NCBI RefSeq assembly: GCF_900100275.1
Contig: NZ_FNET01000005.1
Coordinates: 124,001-188,000, forward strand
Direction: 5' to 3'
DNA length: 64,000 nt
Source: Lentzea albidocapillata subsp. violacea
GTDB lineage: Bacteria; Actinomycetota; Actinomycetes; Mycobacteriales; Pseudonocardiaceae
Shown: piece after piece, positions 26,807-34,292 of the stretch
How the letters are laid out: each line of letters opens with the position of its first letter
How positions within the stretch are numbered: the first letter of the stretch is position 1
Notes under the pieces: model-generated
The model's database searches: none
The model's input: the letters and a program-made list of their open reading frames with translations, nothing else
What the model was told of the DNA's origin: nothing
Translations under genes and position numbers: made by a program

Positions 26807-27166
26807 TCAAGAAAGCCACACGAGACAGAACGTGTGCCCCACCGGGTCCGCGTAGACCCTGAACGTGTCGTCGTTGTCCTTCTGCACCAGCCGGGCGCCG
26901 AGCGCCAGCGCCTTCGGCTCGGCCTCCTCGATGTCCTCGACCAGCACGTCGAGATGGAACTGCTGCGAGCCGTGCGGATCGGGGAACGTCGGCGGCTGGT
27001 ATTCGGGGGCGAGCTGGAACGCGAGCCGCGTGCCGTTCGCGACGATCACGACCCAGGTCTCGTCGTCGCCGGGAAGGCGTTCGGCGCCGAGCAGCTTCTC
27101 GTAGAACGACGCGAGCTCGGAGGGATTCGGGCAGTCAAGTACGACAGAACGAAGTTGTCCGACCAT
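26807..27166 (-). CDS. VOC-family (glyoxalase-like) protein
   Basis: A 119-residue protein with the two beta-alpha-beta-beta-beta modules of the vicinal oxygen chelate superfamily: LRSVVLDCPNPSELASFYEK at the start and FHLDVLVEDIEEAE in the middle, ending in VYADPVGHTFCLVW. Members bind a metal for isomerisation, ring cleavage or drug binding; this subfamily has no assigned substrate. GGAGGG precedes the ATG. It lies between the flavoprotein and membrane protein genes on the same strand. Confidence 0.85.
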   Translation of the reverse strand: MVGQLRSVVLDCPNPSELASFYEKLLGAERLPGDDETWVVIVANGTRLAFQLAPEYQPPTFPDPHGSQQFHLDVLVEDIEEAEPKALALGARLVQKDNDDTFRVYADPVGHTFCLVWLS

Positions 27167-27179
27167 GCCCTCCACCTTG

Positions 27180-28415
27180 CTACCGGGTGGTGGGCAGCCG
27201 CAACGCCTGCTTGGCGATCGGGTCGAGCGACGGGTCGCCCGCACCGCCGGACCACACCGCGAACGCCAGCGTCACGTGGCTGCCCTTGGTGCCGTTCGCG
27301 AACGCCGCGCGCTCCAGCGGCTTGCCGTCCAGCCCGTGCACGCCGCCGGACCCCGGCAGCGCGACGACCGCGTGCAACGACTTGGCGCTGGGGGCGTCGT
27401 ACAGGTCCATGTCCGCGACCATCACCGTCACCGGCTTGCCCTGCAGCGTCGTCTCGTACGTGGCGCGCAGCAGCACGCCGCAGTCGTTCGCGATCAGCCA
27501 CGCCTTCACGTCGCCGAACGCCTGCGCCTTGCACTCCTGGTCCTTCTTCATCTCCTTCGGCACGAACGTCGTGCCGTCCACGACGATCGTCGTGGGTTGC
27601 GCCGAGGTCGGCGCGGGCGTCGCGTCGGCCGGCTTGTCGTCGCTGGGCAGCGCCACCACGAGCCAGACCACGAGGAGGAGCGCGAGCAGCGCGGCTCCCG
27701 CGAGATAGGGCCAGGTCAGCTTGCCTGGCAAGCGTTTGCGACCGATCGCCTGGCGTAGCTGGGCCTTGGGGATCAGCATCGTGCTGGCGGCCGCGAGGTC
27801 GGGGGAGACCGCGTCGCTGAAACCCTCCGCGATGAACGCCTTCGCGTCCGGCGGCGAGCCGGTGTTCTGCAGGATCGCGAAGAGCTTCGCCGCGTGGTCC
27901 GCCGTGCAGGGCACCGTCGACGTCGCGAGTTCGCGGGCCGCACTGAGCACAGTGGACGGTTTGGGGTGCAGCACCCGCACACCGCGGTTGAGGTCGACCG
28001 TCGGCTGCACGACCTGGCCCACGAACGGGCCGACCGCCACGACCGTGCTGACCGGGAGCGGTTCCGCGCGCATCGCCTGGATCCGCTGCGCCACCGCGGT
28101 CGCCGCCGCCACGGCCTCCGTCGCCGGGTTCGCCGTGCCGTCCTTGGCGACGAGCGGCCAGCCGTCGATCTTCCACTGGCCGCCGAGCGGTGCCTCGAGC
28201 TTCACCCCGGGATCGGGCAGGTCGACGCCGACGATCACGAGAACGCCCTTGGGCAGCACGACGATCGCGTCCAGCGGCATGGGGCAGTCAGGCGGTTGGA
28301 CGCCGATCAGCGCGATACCACCCAGAACACCGGTACCCGCGCCCCACGCCGTGAGGGCGGCACGGACGTCCGCCCCAATGGCCGAGGGTTCAGCGCCCAG
28401 ACGGATCAGCCGCAC
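27180..28415 (-). CDS. Single-pass membrane protein of unknown function
   Basis: A 411-residue protein with one transmembrane helix (about residues 240-260) separating a cytoplasmic part of about 235 residues from an exported part of about 150 residues that begins with a Pro/Ala/Thr-rich linker. The N-terminal part (valine-rich, with IVVLPKGVLVIVGVDLP near 50-65) resembles the NERD-like or nuclease-like modules of some actinobacterial membrane proteins, but I cannot confirm that. The exported part has two cysteines near 298 and 315. No catalytic motif is recognised. GTG start with GGAAAGG upstream; divergent from the subtilase gene. Confidence 0.65.
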   Translation of the reverse strand: MRLIRLGAEPSAIGADVRAALTAWGAGTGVLGGIALIGVQPPDCPMPLDAIVVLPKGVLVIVGVDLPDPGVKLEAPLGGQWKIDGWPLVAKDGTANPATEAVAAATAVAQRIQAMRAEPLPVSTVVAVGPFVGQVVQPTVDLNRGVRVLHPKPSTVLSAARELATSTVPCTADHAAKLFAILQNTGSPPDAKAFIAEGFSDAVSPDLAAASTMLIPKAQLRQAIGRKRLPGKLTWPYLAGAALLALLLVVWLVVALPSDDKPADATPAPTSAQPTTIVVDGTTFVPKEMKKDQECKAQAFGDVKAWLIANDCGVLLRATYETTLQGKPVTVMVADMDLYDAPSAKSLHAVVALPGSGGVHGLDGKPLERAAFANGTKGSHVTLAFAVWSGGAGDPSLDPIAKQALRLPTTR

Positions 28416-28559
28416 GAGTCCCTACCTTTCCGCACGGGGGGACACCGTAGCGGTCCGGGGTGGCCCAAACGCAGCCGATCGAGTCATTCGGTGATGCCCG
28501 TCACCGATAAGTGGATCACTCGTTAGAGGGATTGCCTGCCAAATTTTCACGGAGGGTTC

Positions 28560-29900
28560 ATGTACAAACGCGCTGCATCGCTCGCCGTACTGCTGGTGGC
28601 TGTCGCATCCCCTGTCGCGACGGCCGCACCGGCCTCCACGGTCTACGTCCACGGAGCCGACATCGCCGCCGCGGAACAGGCGGTCGAGGCAGCCGGTCTG
28701 CAGAAGCTCACGAGCTTCCGCAAGATCGGCGTTGTAGCCGCGCGGGGCGACTCCGCGCAGATCTCCTCCGCCAGGGCCAAGGCGGGCGTGACGCGCGTCG
28801 AGGTCCAGAAACCGATCAGGTTCCTCGGCTCGACCTCGCACACCGCCACCCGCGGTCTGGACGCCCGCAACAGCCTCGGGCTCACCGGCGCGGGCGTGTC
28901 GGTCGCGGTGATCGACTCGGGTGTCGACCCGACGCACCCGTCGTTCGGCGGCCGGATCGTGCGCAACCTGAAGAGCCTGTGCCTGGACGGCTCGACGCAG
29001 ACGAACTGCATCGTGCCGGTGCCGAACTTCCTCGACACCGACACGACGTCGCTGGGCGGCCACGGCACGCACGTCACCGGCATCGCGATCGGCGGTGACG
29101 TGCAGATCACCGGTGGACCGGTGATCCGCGGCGCGGCGCCGGGCGCGAAGGGCGTCGTGATCTCGACCGGCGCGGCGATCCTCATCCTCGGCGCCGACGC
29201 GGCGCTGAACTGGGTGCTGGAGAACCACCGGGCCCCGTGCGGCGCCGGTGTGCCGGCCTCCACGTGCCCGCCGATCAAGGTGATCAACAACTCCTATGGT
29301 CCATCTGGTGGCGGTGCGTTCGACCCGGAGTCGGTCACTGTCAAGCTGCAACGTCAGCTCGTGGCCGAAGGCGTCGTCGTGGTGTGGGCGAACGGCAACG
29401 ACGGCGGCGATGGTTCAGCGAACCTGTCCAACCCGCCCGGTATCGATCCCACGCCCGGCGTGATCTCGGTGGCCTCCTACAACGACCAGGAGACCGGTAC
29501 CCGTGACGGAGCCGTGTCCGACTACTCGTCGCGCGGTCTCGCCACGAACTCCGCGACGTGGCCGGACATCTCGGCGCCGGGCGAGAACATCACCTCGTCC
29601 TGCCGGCTCTACCTGCCGATCTGCGCGACCGGCCTGCAGCCGCAGAACGGTCCCGGACTGCTCGACCTCGGCACGTTCAACACGATCAGCGGCACGTCGA
29701 TGGCGGCCCCGCACATCGCCGGGATCGTCGCACAGCTGTTCCAGGCCAAGCCCTCCGCGACCCCCGCCGACATCGAGCGGGCGTTGAAGTCGACGGCGTA
29801 CAAGTACGGCACCGGCTACCAGCCGGCAGGCCCCTACACCTCGTCGTTCGACAAGGGCACGGGTCTAGTCGACGTGGTTGCCGCGGTAAACGCTCTGTAG
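28560..29900 (+). CDS. Secreted subtilisin-like serine protease (S8)
   Basis: A 446-residue protease with a Sec signal peptide (residues 1-22, cleavage near ATAAPA). A propeptide of about 70 residues with an inhibitor_I9-like pattern is followed by the catalytic domain: Asp119 (VAVIDSG), His168 (GGHGTHVTG), oxyanion Asn280 (ANGN) and Ser380 (SGTSMAAPH). All catalytic residues are intact. Four to six cysteines suggest disulfides in the mature enzyme. GGAGGG lies 6 nt before the ATG. Extracellular subtilases serve nutrition and processing of secreted peptides in actinomycetes; a link to the lanthipeptide locus 2 kb away is only a possibility. Confidence 0.93.
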   Translation: MYKRAASLAVLLVAVASPVATAAPASTVYVHGADIAAAEQAVEAAGLQKLTSFRKIGVVAARGDSAQISSARAKAGVTRVEVQKPIRFLGSTSHTATRGLDARNSLGLTGAGVSVAVIDSGVDPTHPSFGGRIVRNLKSLCLDGSTQTNCIVPVPNFLDTDTTSLGGHGTHVTGIAIGGDVQITGGPVIRGAAPGAKGVVISTGAAILILGADAALNWVLENHRAPCGAGVPASTCPPIKVINNSYGPSGGGAFDPESVTVKLQRQLVAEGVVVVWANGNDGGDGSANLSNPPGIDPTPGVISVASYNDQETGTRDGAVSDYSSRGLATNSATWPDISAPGENITSSCRLYLPICATGLQPQNGPGLLDLGTFNTISGTSMAAPHIAGIVAQLFQAKPSATPADIERALKSTAYKYGTGYQPAGPYTSSFDKGTGLVDVVAAVNAL

Positions 29901-30100
29901 ATCACGATCAGGCATCACTCGGCCGGGAGATCGGGACTTAAGACCTGTATCTGCCCCGGTCGGGTGATGATCGAGCTGGTTCTTATGGCGGACATGCCTC
30001 CAGTCGAGGCAGAATGCAGCGAACGGGTTTCACGGTGATCACCTCACACTCGGCAAAGGCGTAGGGGAAGACGTCCCTCGTCGAGTAGCGGAGGTCAGCA

Positions 30101-30604
30101 GTGAGCACCCGTGGCAGCACCAGTGGCGTGGTTTACGTCCACTCGTCGCCGTCTGCGGTCTGTCCGCACGTCGAGTGGGCGATCTCGGGCACCCTCGGTG
30201 TCCGGGTAGACCTCAGGTGGGCAGCGCAACCAGCGGCACCAGGCCAGTTGCGCGCCGAATGCGCATGGACCGGAGACGCCGGCACCGGCGCCAAACTCGT
30301 GGCTGCGCTGCGCGCGTGGCCCATGCTCCGGTTCGAGGTGACCGAAGAACCGTCCTCAGGTCAGGACGGCGAGCGTTTCTGCTTCGCGCCCGTTCTGGGG
30401 CTCTGGCACGCCAGAACCTCGGCCAACGGCGACATCGTCGTCAACGAGGACCAGCTGCGTTCACTCGCGGTGCGTGCTCGTGGCGGTGAGTCCTTCGCGC
30501 ACGGCGTCGACGAACTGCTCGGTGCCGCGTGGGACGACGCGCTGGAACCGTTCCGTCGCGCGGGCGACGGCGCTCCGGTGACATGGCTGCACCGCGTCGG
30601 ATGA
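30101..30604 (+). CDS. DUF3145 family protein
   Basis: A 167-residue protein recognised as the actinobacterial DUF3145 family: the start STSGVVYVHSSPSAVCPHVE is characteristic, and EWAISGTLG, CFAPVLGLWHA and FAHGVDELLGAAWDDALEP are conserved family blocks. Function unknown; it is highly conserved and cytoplasmic. GTG start with GGAGG 6 nt upstream. The 200 bp between the protease gene and this one hold no gene. Confidence 0.9.
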   Translation: MSTRGSTSGVVYVHSSPSAVCPHVEWAISGTLGVRVDLRWAAQPAAPGQLRAECAWTGDAGTGAKLVAALRAWPMLRFEVTEEPSSGQDGERFCFAPVLGLWHARTSANGDIVVNEDQLRSLAVRARGGESFAHGVDELLGAAWDDALEPFRRAGDGAPVTWLHRVG

Positions 30605-30622
30605 GTCCTGAGTGGACCCCGC

Positions 30623-32341
30623 TCACCGTTTGGGCAGCGGGGTTTCTTCTCGGTGCGTGGGGTCCCAGGCCAGCATGAGCTGCCCGTAGAGCGCGGAGGT
30701 TTTGAGCAGGTGCTCGTGAGTGCCGAGCAACGGCCTGCCGCCGTCCATGACCAGCACCCGGTTCGCGCGCAACGCCGAGCTCAGCCGGTGCGCGATCACC
30801 ACGAGAATTCCGTTCCGGCGCGCGAAAGCCCGTTCGACCCGGGCCTCGGCGGCGGGATCCAGATGTGACGTCGCCTCGTCGAGGATGACGACGCTCGCGG
30901 ACGTGACGTAGACCCGCGCGAGCGCCAGGAGCTGCGCCTCACCAGCGGAAAGTCCTTCCCCACCGTGGCCGAGAGCCGCGTCCAGCCCGCCGATCCTGTC
31001 CAGAAGTGGTTTGGCGCCAACCTTTTTCGCCGCTTCGACGAGGTCCTCGTCGGTCGCCCACGGCGCGAGAAGCGTGAGGTTCTCCCGCACAGTGCCGGTG
31101 AACAGGTAGGTCTCCTGCGGAATCAGTGCGATCGCGTGGTGCCGGACCGTCGGCGTCACCCGGTCGATGGGCGCGCCGCCGAAGAGGACGGAGCCGTTGT
31201 CCGGTGCCATCAGGCCGGTGAGCAGACTGGCCATTGTGGACTTGCCGATGCCGGACGGGCCGACCACGGCCAGGTGGTCGCCGGGACGCAGGTCGAGCGA
31301 CAGGCCGCGCACCACCGGTTCCGCGTCCGGGCTCCAGCCGAACGTGACGTCGCGCAGCACGAACTCGCCGTTGGACGGGATCTCGGTGCCCACGTCCTGG
31401 TCGGTGCGTGGCGCCGCCTCCTGAAGTCGTTTGAGTGCGACCATCAGTCGCATCACGACCGTGCTGGTGGTGCGGGCCAGGCCGTGCAGCGCGGGGTTCA
31501 CGCTGTTGGTCAGGTAGACGACGGCCGCCAGGACCGCACCCGTCGTGAGCCGGCCGGACGCGACGAGCGGGGGAGCGAACGCGACCAGCAGGGCGATGGG
31601 CGCGAAGCCGCCCAGGGCGATCACCGTGGCGCGCAACGAGTTCGCCCACGCGACGGTGATCGTGGCCCTGGCCTGCAGGTCGATCTGCCTCGCGACGTCC
31701 CCGTAAGCCTCTGCTGCCGCGTCGCAGGCGGCGACGTCACGCAGGCCGGTCAGCACCGCACCGGACGCTTCCGCCGTGTGTTCGTCCGCCATCACGGCGT
31801 CGCGTTGCCGTTTGGCCAGCGAGGGGAGCATCAGGCCGAAAAGGACCAGCGCGGCCACGATCGGGAGCACGACCAGCCAGATCAGCGCGGCGGCCGTGGT
31901 CGCGACACCGATGAGCGCGGCGAGCGTCGTGACCAGAAGGGCACGGGCCTGCACCAGAACGCCCGCGGTGGCGTCGCGGACCACCTCGACGTGCCGGGTG
32001 ATCATGGCGACGGCGCTGGCGTCCGGCGTGCGGCGGTGCGTCGGGTCGTTCAGCACGCCGTTCACGACCCGCGTGACCAGGGCGTCGCGCATCGGTTCGA
32101 CGACGGAGCCGAGCCGGGCGAACACCTGCCGCTGCCCCAGTGCGCCCACCACCGCGAAAGCGGCGAACGCGAGCAGCCACAGCACGCCGGCCAGCGGGTC
32201 CCCCGCCGCGAAGCCCTGGTCGACGGCCGTGCCGACGAACCTGCCGCCGAAGAACGCGGGAATGCCCTCGAGCAGGGACCAGCCGAGCAGGATCAGCACG
32301 CCTCTGCGATGTCCCGCCAGCGTCGAGAGGTAGAAACGCAT
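30623..32341 (-). CDS. Lanthipeptide ABC exporter half-transporter, second of pair
   Basis: A 572-residue ABC exporter with an N-terminal six-helix membrane domain (about 1-310) fused to an ATPase: Walker A GPSGIGKST, signature LSAGEAQ (normally LSGGQ), Walker B VVILDEATSHLD and switch AHRLS. Its ATG overlaps the stop of the upstream ABC gene (TGATG), so the two half-transporters are coupled and presumably form a heterodimer, as RamA/RamB and AmfA/AmfB do for SapB-like peptides. It is the last gene of the lanthipeptide operon. Confidence 0.9.
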   Translation of the reverse strand: MRFYLSTLAGHRRGVLILLGWSLLEGIPAFFGGRFVGTAVDQGFAAGDPLAGVLWLLAFAAFAVVGALGQRQVFARLGSVVEPMRDALVTRVVNGVLNDPTHRRTPDASAVAMITRHVEVVRDATAGVLVQARALLVTTLAALIGVATTAAALIWLVVLPIVAALVLFGLMLPSLAKRQRDAVMADEHTAEASGAVLTGLRDVAACDAAAEAYGDVARQIDLQARATITVAWANSLRATVIALGGFAPIALLVAFAPPLVASGRLTTGAVLAAVVYLTNSVNPALHGLARTTSTVVMRLMVALKRLQEAAPRTDQDVGTEIPSNGEFVLRDVTFGWSPDAEPVVRGLSLDLRPGDHLAVVGPSGIGKSTMASLLTGLMAPDNGSVLFGGAPIDRVTPTVRHHAIALIPQETYLFTGTVRENLTLLAPWATDEDLVEAAKKVGAKPLLDRIGGLDAALGHGGEGLSAGEAQLLALARVYVTSASVVILDEATSHLDPAAEARVERAFARRNGILVVIAHRLSSALRANRVLVMDGGRPLLGTHEHLLKTSALYGQLMLAWDPTHREETPLPKR

Positions 32342-33957
32342 CACTCGCCTCCGGTGAACACGGCTCGGTAGTCCTCGTCGTTCCACAGCTCCTGGTGGGT
32401 GCCGGTGCCCCTGATGCGGCCGCCTTCCAGCCACACCACGAGGTCTGCTCTCGCGGCCGTCGCCGGGCGGTGCGTCACGACGACGCGGGTCCGGCCGGGC
32501 AGTGCCGTGGTGAGCGCCTTGTCCACTTTGGCCTCGGTCACGGTGTCCAGACTCGCGGTGGCGTCGTCGAGCACGAGCACGTCCGGATCCCTGATGATCG
32601 CGCGGGCGAGGCCGATCCGTTGCGCCTCACCGCCGGACAGCGGGGCGTCGGCGACCGGTGTCTCGTAGCCCTGCGGGAGACGGATCAGCACGTCGTGCAC
32701 CTGGGCGGCGACGGCCGCGTCCCTGACCTGGATCTCGTCCGCGTCCGTTCCATAGGCGATCGAACGGCCGATCGTGGCGCCCAGCAACGCGGGGCGTTCG
32801 AACGCGTACCCGACCGAGTCGTGGCCGGCCACCACCCCCGCGTCCACAGCGGACAGTCCGCCGAGCACCGCCGCCAGCGTCGACTTGCCCGCGCCGGAGC
32901 TGCCGACGATCGCGGCGAACGTGCCGGCCGGGATCATCAGGTCCACGTCGCGCAGGGCTTCGCCGACGCTGACGCCCCGCAGTTCGATGACGCCGTTGGA
33001 ACGCTGGGGAGCAGGGCGTTTCGCTGCCTTGGTGTCGAGGACTTCGACAATCCTGGAGGCGGACGCGCGGGTCCGTTCGAGGACGGTCAGCTGGGTCATC
33101 TGGCCGACGATGCCCATGCCGAGCGCCGAGTAGCCGAGGGCGGCGAGCACGTCACCGGTGCTCAGCCTGCCTTCCATGACACCGAAACCGGCGGCGGTGA
33201 GCACCGCGACCTCGACGGCGGGCAGCAGCAGCCCTGCCCGCCACATCATTCTGGCCTGGGTGCGCCACATGCCGGCGCCGGCCGCGGCGAGCCGGGGGAG
33301 CGGCTCCAGCACGCGGTCCGTCTCGCGGTCGGCGATGCCGGCGGACGCGATCGTGCGCAGACCGGACACCGAGTCGAGCAGCCGTGCGGACACCTCACCG
33401 GACACTTCCTGGTAGGTCAGCACGTCGTCGGCGGTCATCCGCATGTGGGTGCGGATCAGCAGACCCGCCAGCGGGACGCTCACCACGAACACCGCCGCGA
33501 GCCGCCAGTCCAGCAACGCCAGCGCGACGACGGCGCCCGCCGAGGACACGGCGGTGACGACCAGCGTGATCAGCGTGACCGCGACGCCGCCCGCGTTGCC
33601 GCAGTCACCCGTCACCCGGCTCACCGTGTCACCGGCGGCGAACGGGGAGGGGTGACCGAGGTCGAGGAGCTTCCTGGAGAGCTTGCGGCGCAGCCACGCC
33701 GTGGCACGGCTCGTGGTGCTCGCGGCGAGCACGATGCCGATCGCGTCCCCGATGATCTCGGTCGCCGCCAGCAAAAGCAGCCACACCACGGTGAACAGCA
33801 CGAACGTACCGCTCAGTGCCATGTCGACGGCGTCGGCGAGTGCGGCGGGGAGCAGCAGGCCACCGGTCGTGGCGACCGCGGCGTTGAGCATCAGCAACCA
33901 CGGGCGGTGGTCGCGGCGGACGACGGAGAACAGCAGGGCGTCACCGGGTTTGGCCAT
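32341..33957 (-). CDS. Lanthipeptide ABC exporter half-transporter, first of pair
   Basis: A 538-residue ABC half-transporter: membrane domain (about 1-300) and ATPase domain with Walker A GSSGAGKST, signature LSGGEAQ and Walker B VLVLDDATASLD. In this subunit the residue after Walker B is Asp rather than the catalytic Glu (LDD versus LDE), so one of the two composite ATP sites is probably weak, a common asymmetry in heterodimeric exporters. ATG at 33957 with GGAGG 8 nt upstream. Two strong hairpins separate it from the precursor gene. Confidence 0.9.
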   Translation of the reverse strand: MAKPGDALLFSVVRRDHRPWLLMLNAAVATTGGLLLPAALADAVDMALSGTFVLFTVVWLLLLAATEIIGDAIGIVLAASTTSRATAWLRRKLSRKLLDLGHPSPFAAGDTVSRVTGDCGNAGGVAVTLITLVVTAVSSAGAVVALALLDWRLAAVFVVSVPLAGLLIRTHMRMTADDVLTYQEVSGEVSARLLDSVSGLRTIASAGIADRETDRVLEPLPRLAAAGAGMWRTQARMMWRAGLLLPAVEVAVLTAAGFGVMEGRLSTGDVLAALGYSALGMGIVGQMTQLTVLERTRASASRIVEVLDTKAAKRPAPQRSNGVIELRGVSVGEALRDVDLMIPAGTFAAIVGSSGAGKSTLAAVLGGLSAVDAGVVAGHDSVGYAFERPALLGATIGRSIAYGTDADEIQVRDAAVAAQVHDVLIRLPQGYETPVADAPLSGGEAQRIGLARAIIRDPDVLVLDDATASLDTVTEAKVDKALTTALPGRTRVVVTHRPATAARADLVVWLEGGRIRGTGTHQELWNDEDYRAVFTGGE

Positions 33958-33996
33958 CGGCTGTTCCTCCGGAGGGTCACGAGGGCGCATCATGAG

Positions 33997-34072
33997 GCAG
34001 GGCCCGACAGCTGGCCGGCTGCCGGGCCCTGCAGTCGGCGGGTGAGCGGCATACTTCGCCTATGCCGCTCAC
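33997..34072 (-). terminator. Two tandem hairpins between lanA and the ABC genes
   Basis: Nearest to the precursor gene is a perfect 12-bp stem with a 7-nt loop (34042-34053 and 34061-34072). After it comes a stem of at least 10 bp, GCAGGGCCCG/CGGGCCCTGC (33997-34006 and 34023-34032). They probably act as a partial terminator and as 3' protection of the precursor message, giving more precursor than exporter. Confidence 0.65.
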
Positions 34073-34101
34073 TCACCGCGGTGTTTCAGTTGAGGCGCAG
34101 G

Positions 34102-34263
34102 TCAGCAGGCGAGCAGGCTGACGGTGCTGTGCGAGCACGGGAGCAGCAGCGACGCGTTGGACGCGGTCGTGGAGCCGCCGCCACCGCCGCCGTGGCCCGA
34201 CGCCATCGCGTTGCTCGGTGCCTCGGGGGTCTCGAGGTCCTGCATGTCGAGGATGAAGCCCAT
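34102..34263 (-). CDS. Class III lanthipeptide precursor, SapB/AmfS-like
   Basis: A 53-residue precursor. The leader MGFILDMQDLETPEAP has the hydrophobic ILDMQDLE patch that class III synthetases recognise; an H-G6 stretch (24-30) follows. The core has two labionin-type motifs: Ser35-x2-Ser38-x4-Cys43 and Ser46-x2-Ser49-x3-Cys53. The segment SNASLLLPC matches SapB's SRASLLLC with an extra Pro. The product should be a two-ring surfactant-like peptide that aids aerial growth, by analogy with SapB. AGGAG lies 6 nt before the ATG. The gene sits directly between the synthetase (29 nt upstream) and exporter genes. Confidence 0.9.
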   Translation of the reverse strand: MGFILDMQDLETPEAPSNAMASGHGGGGGGSTTASNASLLLPCSHSTVSLLAC

Positions 34264-34292
34264 GACTGTCTCCTAGTTTCGAGGATCTCTTG

